Position numbers and translations under genes: made by a program. DNA of 64,000 nucleotides from positions 1-64,000 of the forward strand of contig JAPOTI010000013.1 of NCBI GenBank assembly GCA_026709265.1. The letters are read 5' to 3'. This stretch comes from Paracoccaceae bacterium. Its GTDB lineage: Bacteria > Pseudomonadota > Alphaproteobacteria > Rhodobacterales > Rhodobacteraceae. This document shows positions 24,314 to 32,350 of this stretch, piece by piece (the stretch's first letter is position 1; the number at the start of each line of letters is the position of its first letter). The notes below the pieces were generated by a model that was not told the origin of the DNA, did not search any database, and saw nothing but the letters and a program-made list of their open reading frames with translations.

Positions 24314-25915
24314 GTGCCCTGTCATAGGTCACCCTCCATGATCTGCCGACTTGTCCCGCTGGGCGGGGTCAGGGAGGCCCTGACAAGCTTTTCCGAAGTG
24401 CCTTCCGGCGCGGGATGGCGAACCGGATCTCCATCTGCCACATCGCGTCATCATTCCGTTTGTTCTCCCCAACTTCGTGGTGTTGGCGGTCCGGCACGCC
24501 GCCGCCGCGGTCTCAGCCTGCTGGCGGCCGCCATTGCCACTTCCATCCTGGCCCTCCTGGCCGCTGAATGGGCGGATCTGCAACGCCGGTCCCAGGACCG
24601 GATCGCTGCCGAGGCCCTCGGACAGGAACTCGCAGCACGGGCACGGGTCTTCGATGCCTGGCTCAACGCGGATGAGCAGGATCGATCCTTTTCCACAGGT
24701 CCAGGCCCTGGCCGAATCCCCTGGTTCCGGCCAACCTCCCGACCGGAGACAATCCCGCCCACACCCCGCGAGCAGGCCATCGTAGCCATTCCCGCCCCCG
24801 ATTTTCTTGACATGATGGATGGGGTGGCCGAACCCTGGACGAACAATAGCCGGCCGCGGCTCCGGGTGTGGGACGACCCGCTCGCGGCGACCATCCCCGG
24901 CGACTGGGTCCTGCGCTACGTGGTGGGTTGGCCGGACGGGGCGGATGCGTCCCGACCCGGTGCCGGCCCGCCGCACGGGGTGATCGTGGCAACTCCGGAC
25001 TCCAGTCTGGAGACCGGAGAGATTCTGCGCGTGCGCCGTTCCGTTCTCCGCCGCGGCGGGGGTCCCGGCGTACGTGCTGGTCGGGTCCCCAATAATGATC
25101 TGGCGGCGACCCTGGCCCGCGCCGGATCCATTGGTCCGATCAACGCCCATACGATCTTCATTCCGAGCTGGCAGTTCGCTGATATTCCACGCTGGCTGGC
25201 CTTGCGCCGGCCACGGGCCGGTTTCCCGCCGCCCGGGACCGATTTCGGTCTGGGGTTCGGGGGCACGGCCACCGCGACAGGGGCAGAAGCCCAGGGTCTC
25301 GAATCCCGCGGTGCGCGGATCGGTGGTGCCGTAACGATCGGCAGCATCCCCGGTGCCGAGCCACAATGGACCGATCCGGGCAACCCCCGGTTGCCCACTG
25401 TCTTTGCCGAAACAACCCCGTTCAGCACGCTGAACGGGCAGGATTGCGCTGACTGTGGCACGATTACCGCCAATGAGATCATCCTGCGCGGTGATGCCCG
25501 TTTTGCCAATGCCAGTGCAGGTGGTGGAATCGATGGCGAGCGCGTCTCTGTTGACGGCAGCGTGACCACGTCCCGGCTGCAGGCCGGAACGATGCGGGTG
25601 GACGGAACCTGGACCGGTACCTCTCTCAATGCCGAGACAATGGATGTCGGTGGGACAGCCATCATCAGCGGGACGCTCGCGATCGGTGAGCGTGCCGGTG
25701 TCACCGGATCCCGGGCCACATTCAGCGAACTTGATTCCGGTCGGATTGGGATCAACGGACAGCTGACCGTGCAGGACACCCCTGACGAGATCGGGCTGTT
25801 CTCTTCGGACGAGACCTCTGCCGCTGCCCTGACAGTCACCGGCCCCGATGCGCGCTGTATCGGCTGTGTCCCCCCGCCCCTCCAACCCGGTGATCCCGGA
25901 TACGTCCCACCGTGA
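24314..25915 (+). CDS. PilV/pilin-like protein 1, 533 aa, C-terminal CxGC
   Basis: A prepilin-like N-terminus, RRRRG followed by LSLLAAAIATSILALLAAEW, is preceded by an unusually long leader of about 67 residues from a GTG start; an ATG at 24338 would shorten it by eight. The usual Glu at mature position 5 is absent (Ala). After the helix come about 250 residues of unknown fold, then from about residue 390 a repetitive strand-rich region of short GxxxVxG/AGTMRVDG/TLAIGERAGVTG-type units suggesting a beta-helix, and finally CIGC with a Pro-rich tail. PilV proteins of IncI pili are tip adhesins with this general plan. It is first of three tandem genes of this type; its stop overlaps the next start (GTGA). 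Confidence 0.55.
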   Translation: MPCHRSPSMICRLVPLGGVREALTSFSEVPSGAGWRTGSPSATSRHHSVCSPQLRGVGGPARRRRGLSLLAAAIATSILALLAAEWADLQRRSQDRIAAEALGQELAARARVFDAWLNADEQDRSFSTGPGPGRIPWFRPTSRPETIPPTPREQAIVAIPAPDFLDMMDGVAEPWTNNSRPRLRVWDDPLAATIPGDWVLRYVVGWPDGADASRPGAGPPHGVIVATPDSSLETGEILRVRRSVLRRGGGPGVRAGRVPNNDLAATLARAGSIGPINAHTIFIPSWQFADIPRWLALRRPRAGFPPPGTDFGLGFGGTATATGAEAQGLESRGARIGGAVTIGSIPGAEPQWTDPGNPRLPTVFAETTPFSTLNGQDCADCGTITANEIILRGDARFANASAGGGIDGERVSVDGSVTTSRLQAGTMRVDGTWTGTSLNAETMDVGGTAIISGTLAIGERAGVTGSRATFSELDSGRIGINGQLTVQDTPDEIGLFSSDETSAAALTVTGPDARCIGCVPPPLQPGDPGYVPP

Positions 25916-27330
25916 GGATGCACAGGCACCGAGACGGGCGGGGACGCGGAATGCGCCGACAGCGGCGCGGCCTGACACTGGTCGAGGCCGTCGTGACCAT
26001 CATGCTGTCAGCCATCGCCGTGCTGGTGCTCACAACACTCGTCGATTCCGTGAGCCGTACCACCATTCTCCAGAGCGAAGCCCGTGCGCTCTCGCGTGCC
26101 GCTGATGATGCAGTGCGAGCCGCACGATCTGATCTTGATGCCCATATCGCTGCAGCGCAAGGATCTGTTATCCGCATCGGGGCTGGTGACATCACCGGTC
26201 TCACGCCGTCGCTCCTGACAGACAGCACGCCGGTCACCGCCACCACACCCTATGGACACACGATTCAATTTGCCCATTTCGCGCCCGATCCCGACACGCT
26301 GCTGGTGCTGACCTGGACGACCGAAACGCTGGCGGGTGTCCAGGGAATCGCCATACCCCGCGTGCGTCCGGGAGGCGGGATCCGCCGGGTCGGTCGCGCC
26401 GGTGGGATCACCGCAGATCTGCGCTGTCCGGCAGATCACTGGTGCGGTGTCGGAATCAACTGGGACACGGCCCGTTTCACCGCGGCGGCGGGGACGCTGG
26501 CTCCGGCGGCCGGGGCACTGGTGGCAATACGCGACATTTCACTGGCGCGCGAACCGACGCAACTCCTGTGGCGCACTCGCAATGCACCACGTCATCTGTC
26601 GCGCATGGACACCGTGATGCAGGTGAGTGGCACGATCGTCAATGTCGATCAGGTGGTGGCACCCCGGACCATCGCCGGAATCGGGACCCTGACGATCACC
26701 CCGGCGATTCCCCCGGGATCGCCTGCGGGGACGGCGGCGCAGGGTAATCTGACCACCGCATCATTGACCGTGGGACAGGATCTGACCGTCGGAGGCGATC
26801 TGGATGGTGCCGGCCAGATCATCGGCGCCGGGACGGCAATCGGCACCGAGGATTTCGGTTTCGGGTTTTTTGACATCGCCGGCGATGCCGGTTTTTCCAC
26901 CGCCCGCATCCGGTCGCTCGACTCGGTGCCTGTGGGCGGAAATGTCCACGTGACGGGCAATGTCAACTTCGACACCACCGACGTCCGTGAAGGGCATGGC
27001 GGGACCTTGGCGGCCCGCGCAGGAACAGGGCAGAATCTGGGTCAGGTGAAGACCGATGCCGGCGGACCCAGCCTCCGACAGGTGACGGCAGCGTCCGTGC
27101 AAGCCGATCATACCGCCATCCGCAAGGGTTGTGCCGGTGACCTCGCGGATCCACGTGATGCCGATTCCGCCTGCACCCACATGAGCGGTGCCCAGGCGAT
27201 CATCCGCGGTGATGCCGCCGCAGCGCAACTGGCGACCCATGACGCTGACATCTCAGGTGGAATCACCGTGAATGGCTGGATGTTCGTCAATGAATGGTGC
27301 AACGGCTGTGCAGCACCGTCCACACCGTGA
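25912..27330 (+). CDS. PilV/pilin-like protein 2, 472 aa, C-terminal CxGC
   Basis: A clear type IV prepilin start: RRQRRG, then LTLVEAVVTIMLSAIAVLVL with Glu at mature position 5. From the GTG the leader is 20 residues; from the ATG at 25951 only 7, a more usual length. Midway it has RCPADHWCGVGINWD, shared with the third gene (AANHLCGPTMNWD), followed by a matching PAAGALVAIRDISL segment. The second half is a repetitive beta-helix-like region (ASLTVGQDLTVGGDLDGAG, GGNVHVTGNVNFD) and it ends with WCNGCAAPSTP. It is probably a minor pilin or tip adhesin exported through the pilus machinery. No prepilin peptidase gene is visible in the window. Confidence 0.65.
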   Translation: MRMHRHRDGRGRGMRRQRRGLTLVEAVVTIMLSAIAVLVLTTLVDSVSRTTILQSEARALSRAADDAVRAARSDLDAHIAAAQGSVIRIGAGDITGLTPSLLTDSTPVTATTPYGHTIQFAHFAPDPDTLLVLTWTTETLAGVQGIAIPRVRPGGGIRRVGRAGGITADLRCPADHWCGVGINWDTARFTAAAGTLAPAAGALVAIRDISLAREPTQLLWRTRNAPRHLSRMDTVMQVSGTIVNVDQVVAPRTIAGIGTLTITPAIPPGSPAGTAAQGNLTTASLTVGQDLTVGGDLDGAGQIIGAGTAIGTEDFGFGFFDIAGDAGFSTARIRSLDSVPVGGNVHVTGNVNFDTTDVREGHGGTLAARAGTGQNLGQVKTDAGGPSLRQVTAASVQADHTAIRKGCAGDLADPRDADSACTHMSGAQAIIRGDAAAAQLATHDADISGGITVNGWMFVNEWCNGCAAPSTP

Positions 27331-27337
27331 GAACGCT

Positions 27338-28819
27338 ATGACTCTTAAGCTGCAGCCATCCCTGATGATGCCCCGTTGGCGACGGGATCTGTGGGCCCGG
27401 TTCCTGCAACACTGGCGGGCCGTCCGGGAACCGCCGCTCCGGACACCGCCGCGTCGCTCGCGGTGCGGTTTGACCCTGTTTGAGGCCGCGGTCACACTGG
27501 CCCTCGCGGCGGCGACCGGAGCGTCGGTGATGGAGGTTGCCCGCCAGTGGGCGGAACAGGAAAATGTTGCCAATGAGGTTCACGCGCTGGCCGATGCGGT
27601 CGAACTGGCAGCGTCCCATGCCCGGGGAGACCTGACGCGCTTTCTCTGCCAGACTCATGCCGGCAGCCAGGGCGGGGCGATTGCATTCGATGTGAATGCC
27701 CTCGACAATTTTGACGATGTCGGCCGAACCCTGACCCAGATCCGGGGTGGCACAATCCGGTTTGCCCTGTATCGGCCCAGCGACAATGCTGCTGATGGGC
27801 GGTTGCTGGTGGTCGCCTGGGCCGCACCGACACCCGGACTGGACAGTTATACCCTGCCGGTGCCGCAGACCCGTGCGCATGTCGGGCGCCGCGGCGGTGT
27901 CGGCCAACCCTGTGCAGCAAACCATCTGTGTGGACCCACGATGAACTGGGACGCGTCGAACATGTTCACCATGCTGGGCACATTGCCCAGCCCGCCCGCC
28001 GTGGGATCCCTGGTGGCCGTGCGTCAGCTCAGTTTCGAGGCGGACCGCGATCCGTTCCTGCACCGGGTCAGACTGACGGAAACCGCGTCCTGGTTGTCCG
28101 CTGCACCCACCGCCTGTTCCACCGGCAGCGCGGCGCATCTGGCCCAGCGCGCCGCGGCCGATGCGATGAACCGGGTGATCGGCGACTTTGATCTTGGCGG
28201 CGGGAATCTGGGCAATCCGGATGCGGTAACGCCTGCAGTGCAAATGCCGACGCGGCTGCTGGTCAATCGGTTCGATGTCAACGGACATGTTGTCTCGGAC
28301 GGAGATCTCGCACCGGAATCGGTCCAACTGGCCGGGACTGTCACGGCGAGCGGCTCCGTGACCTCCACCACATCAATTATCGGACAGGGTCTGGATGACA
28401 CCACATCGCCGCCCACGCCGATCCGCTCGAGCGGGAGATTTGACGTCACCGGCAACCTGACTGCAGGCGGCGCGTTGCGCAGCCACGTGTTGGCGACCGG
28501 AACGCTGGTGCAGACCGGCGGAACCGGTGGTGTGATCAATGTCGGAGATCTCAGTGTTGGAGATGACATGACCATTGCCGGCCCTATTGCGATCGTCCCG
28601 CCAGCCGGGAGCACCAATCGCGCTCATGGCACCTTTTCCGCGGGCCAGGTGCAGGCACAGACCCTGTCGCTGCCGCCCGGTACGGAGTTTCGCACGGGTG
28701 CTGGCTGGGAGACCGATCTCGGTTCCTATCACTTGACCAATTCCGGAACTTTTGGAAACCCCGATGGTTTTCATATCGGTGGCGATCTCACCGTGAACAC
28801 CCCCTGCGTCGGATGCTGA
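27338..28819 (+). CDS. PilV/pilin-like protein 3, 493 aa, C-terminal CxGC
   Basis: The ATG at 27338 is used; the tracked 27272 start would overlap gene 2. A 44-residue basic leader ends in RSRCG, followed by LTLFEAAVTLALAAATGASV with Glu at position 5. The middle shares AANHLCGPTMNWD and the following GSLVAVRQLSF with gene 2, so the two are paralogues. The distal part is again repetitive and strand-rich (GRFDVTGNLTAGGAL, INVGDLSVGDDMTIAGP) and the protein terminates exactly with CVGC. It is the last of three tandem PilV-like genes. No inverted-repeat shufflon sites were recognised around the 3' ends. Confidence 0.62.
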   Translation: MTLKLQPSLMMPRWRRDLWARFLQHWRAVREPPLRTPPRRSRCGLTLFEAAVTLALAAATGASVMEVARQWAEQENVANEVHALADAVELAASHARGDLTRFLCQTHAGSQGGAIAFDVNALDNFDDVGRTLTQIRGGTIRFALYRPSDNAADGRLLVVAWAAPTPGLDSYTLPVPQTRAHVGRRGGVGQPCAANHLCGPTMNWDASNMFTMLGTLPSPPAVGSLVAVRQLSFEADRDPFLHRVRLTETASWLSAAPTACSTGSAAHLAQRAAADAMNRVIGDFDLGGGNLGNPDAVTPAVQMPTRLLVNRFDVNGHVVSDGDLAPESVQLAGTVTASGSVTSTTSIIGQGLDDTTSPPTPIRSSGRFDVTGNLTAGGALRSHVLATGTLVQTGGTGGVINVGDLSVGDDMTIAGPIAIVPPAGSTNRAHGTFSAGQVQAQTLSLPPGTEFRTGAGWETDLGSYHLTNSGTFGNPDGFHIGGDLTVNTPCVGC

Positions 28820-28875
28820 CGCACAGCCACGCGTCGCCGCCCAATCGCAGACACGGATCAACGAAAGGTTTCATC

Positions 28876-29811
28876 ATGATTGAGAACCGAAAAGAACACC
28901 GGGCAGGGCTGATGGACTGGGCTCTGTCGCTCACGATGATGATGACCGTGGGCCTGTCGGATCCCGGTCTGGCACAGACCAGAAACGATCCGATCCATCA
29001 GGTGATTGGTGAGATGACCACAATCCTTGAGCGCCAGGCCGGGCGAACCCTGCCGGCAGCCGCCGCCTTGATGCTCTCAGGGCACGTGGACGTGGTGATC
29101 CGGCCCGATTCCAACCAGGTCTGGCTGGTGGGAACAGATGATGCCATCGTCGATGTGGGTGAACTGCGTGTGCGGGAGCGCCGCAACAATGCTGATCTGA
29201 TGGTCTCCTGGGAGACGCACGGTCACCGTGTGGTGCCGCCCGATGTCTTGCTCTCACTGCTGCGTGAAGGGACATTCGGAGACACCCATCCCGCCTATCT
29301 CTGTCAACTCCAGGTGGCCGCGGGCGGTATGCTGCGGACAGCGGTCGGCGCAATTCCCGCCGGGGCCTTGATCGGCAACGGCGCGGTCACCCATGATGGC
29401 CAGTTGCTGGCGCTGTTTGCCGGATCTGGCGATCAGTTGCGATTCATGGATTCGGACGGGAATGATATGCGGCTCGGCGCGGCAGGAAACCCACATCTTC
29501 CCTGCGCAATGGTGGCTGCCGAACTTGGCGGAACCGGGCCGGTGATGGCCGCGTTGCGCGCCGAGAAACTGGTAAATCTGCGCACTGCCCTTCTGGATGG
29601 CAATGCGGCATTGCGGCGCACTGCCGGGTATCAGGACCGCCTCAAGCGACTCGCCGCGGACGATCCTGCGGCGGCGCTGCGGGCACGGCTCAGTCTGGCT
29701 GAATGTCTGAACACCCCGACCCTCTCGATCCTCTGCGATCGACTGCCAGCCACCTTTTCCGATGAGAGTGGCCGCACCATTATTCCTGACAATGAGGAAA
29801 CCCGACAATGA
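28876..29811 (+). CDS. Putative periplasmic protein, 311 aa
   Basis: Start chosen at 28876 because AAAGG lies eight bases upstream and because it gives a sensible signal peptide (LMDWALSLTMMMTVGLSDPGLAQ). The mature protein is strand-rich in its first half (VDVVIRPDSNQVWLVG, GELRVRER) and helical near the end (LRARLSLAECLN). It has four Cys in the mature part, consistent with disulfides in the periplasm. I recognise no family. It overlaps the DsbC-like gene (ATGA), so the pair is probably produced together. Confidence 0.5.
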   Translation: MIENRKEHRAGLMDWALSLTMMMTVGLSDPGLAQTRNDPIHQVIGEMTTILERQAGRTLPAAAALMLSGHVDVVIRPDSNQVWLVGTDDAIVDVGELRVRERRNNADLMVSWETHGHRVVPPDVLLSLLREGTFGDTHPAYLCQLQVAAGGMLRTAVGAIPAGALIGNGAVTHDGQLLALFAGSGDQLRFMDSDGNDMRLGAAGNPHLPCAMVAAELGGTGPVMAALRAEKLVNLRTALLDGNAALRRTAGYQDRLKRLAADDPAAALRARLSLAECLNTPTLSILCDRLPATFSDESGRTIIPDNEETRQ

Positions 29812-31127
29812 CGAACACAGAGACAAACGGTATCACATTGCATGTCACCCGGGGGCAGTTGCTGGCGGGCGGGTGCGTCGCGAGCGCGGTCGTGGTCCTC
29901 GCCCTCGGCTTGTGGTCTCAGGGATCAGATCCCCCGTTCCCTCCACCGACATATCGACCGCCGGTGGCAGCGGCTGAAACGGGACCCGCTCCTGATCGAC
30001 CGAACCGTGCGCCAATTCCGTCTCTGGAATCCGATAATGTGGCCGTAACATTCATCTCAACCGAGACCCCGAAAATGGAGATTGAGCGCAAGAGATTTGA
30101 CGAAGGAAAACGGATCGCCCGTGAAGCCGGGGCACAGGCGACCGTGTCACTGCTGCAGGCGATGCAGACGCGCGATGACCCCGACTGGGCGCAGATGGCC
30201 GGGATGGGCACCGCACTGGCGGAGATTGTCCAGAACGTCTCCGGTTTACCGGTGGTGACTGCGGCGCTGGCGGCGATGCCATTGGCATCGCCCGCCTCCT
30301 CATGCGCTTCTGTGGCACTGTGGCCCGGATCCTTGTCTCCTGAGTCGGTGAAGCCAACATCGGCAGCGGCCACGACCGCACAGACCACCAGCCGGGATGC
30401 CGCACTGTCGGTGCCTGATACACCTTCCCGTGTTCCACCGGGGATCGTCCGGTTCGCCGAACGGGAGACTCCACCTGCTGCGGTCACAGCCGTTGCCATT
30501 CCGCCCCCGCCGGACGGGTTGCAGGATCGCCTGTCACAAGTCGCCGACCAGACATTCTGGGTACGCCTCGGAGACGTCGGGGTCCCGGCCCTGGTCATGT
30601 TTGCCGATCCCGGTTGTCCGCATTGTGCGGCAGCTCTGGACAGATTGTCCGGACCGATTCTGTCCGGACAGCTGCAGATCAGGCTCGCCCTCGCGCCCTT
30701 CCTGAGCGAACATTCCTGGGATCTCGCCGCCGAGATCCTGCTGGCCGCGGATCCTGCAGGACATGCCTGGAACATGATGTTGACCCAGGCACGCGGGACA
30801 CCGCGCCTGGCCATTCCCGGAACCGGGGCGGCCATTGGCGCACTGGGTGGCGCACTGCTGGATGCCAATCTCGACTGGATGCGGCACATGACAATCTCGG
30901 CGGTGCCGCATTTTGTCTGGCAGGACAAGGATGGAGTCTGGCACCAGGCGAGCGGGGTGCAGCCGATCACGACATTTGCCAATGCCGCCGTTTTGGGCGG
31001 CGATCTCGGGATGCACGCACCGGCTGCGGTGCTCGAGATGGTGGATCTCGAGGCACTGGGTCTGACGGAGGTTGCCGATACCGAGAATGCCCAGGCTGCA
31101 GCGACACATTCGGGAGATGACGGGTGA
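29808..31127 (+). CDS. Membrane-anchored DsbC/DsbG-like thiol-disulfide protein, 439 aa
   Basis: An N-terminal membrane anchor (LLAGGCVASAVVVLALGLW) is followed by a Pro/Ala-rich spacer of about 200 residues and a C-terminal thioredoxin-fold domain. The domain shows the active site FADPGCPHCAAAL (Cys-Pro-His-Cys near residue 270) and a cis-Pro loop TISAVPHFVW. CPHC is found in DsbA/DsbG-class enzymes; conjugative plasmids encode related isomerases such as TrbB. The domain should face the periplasm. It lies two genes downstream of three pilin-like proteins with C-terminal Cys pairs, which are plausible substrates. The start ATGA and end GTGA overlaps bind it to its neighbours. It could be an oxidase, reductase or isomerase; sequence alone does not decide. 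Confidence 0.72.
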   Translation: MTNTETNGITLHVTRGQLLAGGCVASAVVVLALGLWSQGSDPPFPPPTYRPPVAAAETGPAPDRPNRAPIPSLESDNVAVTFISTETPKMEIERKRFDEGKRIAREAGAQATVSLLQAMQTRDDPDWAQMAGMGTALAEIVQNVSGLPVVTAALAAMPLASPASSCASVALWPGSLSPESVKPTSAAATTAQTTSRDAALSVPDTPSRVPPGIVRFAERETPPAAVTAVAIPPPPDGLQDRLSQVADQTFWVRLGDVGVPALVMFADPGCPHCAAALDRLSGPILSGQLQIRLALAPFLSEHSWDLAAEILLAADPAGHAWNMMLTQARGTPRLAIPGTGAAIGALGGALLDANLDWMRHMTISAVPHFVWQDKDGVWHQASGVQPITTFANAAVLGGDLGMHAPAAVLEMVDLEALGLTEVADTENAQAAATHSGDDG

Positions 31128-31855
31128 GGATAAGCCCGCTCATCATTCCACTCCTGACCGGGTGGCTGCTGGGCGGAGCGGCAGAAGCTGCAGGCAGCCG
31201 ATGCGGCAGCTTTGCGGGCGACATCGTCAGCCATGAGGTCGGTGGATGTGGTTGGTCGGAGAATTGTTATCACCGCCCGTCCACCTCATCTGCCCAGGGA
31301 TGTTTTGGCATGACCCATGCCGCTCTGGTTGATGTCGGTCTCAAATATCGCAATGGACACTGGCGTCCCAACCGGTGGGAGATCACCTCGGATCAGGAAT
31401 TCCAGTCCAATTGGGCGGCACAGAAACATGCGTTTCGTCAATATACAGCATTGAACTGGCAGCGACTGGAACCGGTGCGGGGGTTGGTCGGTCAGGAGAT
31501 CAATGGTGTGCGGATCACCGAAGGCGGTTTGCTAAGTGCCGCGCATTTCCTCGGGCCTGGCGGTGTACGACAGCTCGCCGATTGCGGATTTCGACCCGAT
31601 TGTATTTCCGATGACGCCGCGGCGGCGAATGGCGGTCACGACACAACCTTCCAGATTACCATGAACCGCCTGGCGCAGGGAAGCAACCAAAATGCCGGTC
31701 TGTATGCCGGTGTGCAGACAACGGGCGGTGGCGGCCAATTCACTGGTACGGGTAATGCCGGTCCGACTGTTCCCACGTCGGCCTTTCTGCAATGGAACGC
31801 ACAGGCGACCCATGAAATGCCACCACTCCAGGGCGAGCGGCAACAACTGCGATGA
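31124..31855 (+). CDS. Lysozyme/transglycosylase-like muramidase, 243 aa
   Basis: Signal peptide (ISPLIIPLLTGWLLGGAAEA) from a GTG start that overlaps the previous stop. The mature protein resembles lysozyme-like proteins of phages and secretion systems: a Glu near the start (IVSHEVGGCG), GCFGMTHAALVDVGLK, an FQSNWAAQKHAFRQY helix and GLLSAAHFLGPGGVRQLADCG, which is the most diagnostic stretch. Cleaving peptidoglycan in the periplasm would let the pilus and secretion channel cross the wall, the role of PilT in IncI pili and VirB1 in other systems. The C-terminal 50 residues are Gly/Thr-rich and probably disordered. The catalytic Glu is assigned only by position. Confidence 0.62.
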   Translation: MRISPLIIPLLTGWLLGGAAEAAGSRCGSFAGDIVSHEVGGCGWSENCYHRPSTSSAQGCFGMTHAALVDVGLKYRNGHWRPNRWEITSDQEFQSNWAAQKHAFRQYTALNWQRLEPVRGLVGQEINGVRITEGGLLSAAHFLGPGGVRQLADCGFRPDCISDDAAAANGGHDTTFQITMNRLAQGSNQNAGLYAGVQTTGGGGQFTGTGNAGPTVPTSAFLQWNAQATHEMPPLQGERQQLR

Positions 31856-32350
31856 TAGTTGTGGGTCAGACAGGTTGCTGGATTTCCAGTCAGAGTCAGG
31901 ATTTTTAATCAACGCATTCTGTTTTTGTGATCGCGTCCCGCGTGGATCACCAATGAGCCCCCGCGGTTTTGTGCGATGGGCTAGAGATCATCGACAATCA
32001 GCAGACCCAGCTGCTGCGGTCACTGCAAACGCCTGACCCGCATCACAGGCTGTGCGATTGTCAGGACGGTCGGCGTGTCCTTCCAGAGGGCCAATGCGGT
32101 GAGTGACTTTCATCCGTTCCGCACCAACTCTCCATGAAAACCTGATTTGGTTCACCAAACAGCATAACACAGCTTTCCAGGATGGATTCTGCTGTGGATT
32201 CGAGTTCAATTCCCATCGGGAATCGAACCGGGACAAAACAGGGGATGAAACCAATCTTGAAATAGACATAAATGGACAAAAATGGACAAAAATACCGCAT
32301 CTGCGGGAATCGAACCGCGGGACGGGACATGAGACGCGAAGGAGGATACC
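31856..32350. promoter_or_regulatory. Integrase upstream region with tRNA T-arm-like direct repeats
   Basis: No gene is supported in these 495 bases. The right half holds an exact 14-base direct repeat, CGGGAATCGAACCG, at 32217-32230 and 32304-32317. Its complement, CGGTTCGATTCCCG, reads like a tRNA T-arm. The first copy also forms an inverted repeat with GTTCAATTCCC at 32204-32214 (10 of 11 pairs). Between them is a tandem 10-mer AATGGACAAA at 32271-32290. Repeats of this type ahead of a tyrosine integrase may be its arm-type binding sites or an old attachment core. GGAGG at 32340-32344 is the integrase ribosome-binding site. Confidence 0.45.

Noticed and set aside
24329-25978. 549-codon minus-strand ORF opposite the first pilin-like gene
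   Set aside because: Shadow of a GC-rich coding region; the plus strand has prepilin motifs and start/stop overlaps, the minus frame has no recognisable sequence.
29918-31273. 451-codon minus-strand ORF opposite the DsbC-like gene
   Set aside because: Ser/Ala/Pro-rich translation typical of an antisense frame; the plus strand encodes a thioredoxin fold.
32271-32290. AATGGACAAA tandem repeat considered as a CRISPR or iteron array
   Set aside because: Only two copies of ten bases; no spacer structure. No CRISPR array was seen anywhere in the window.
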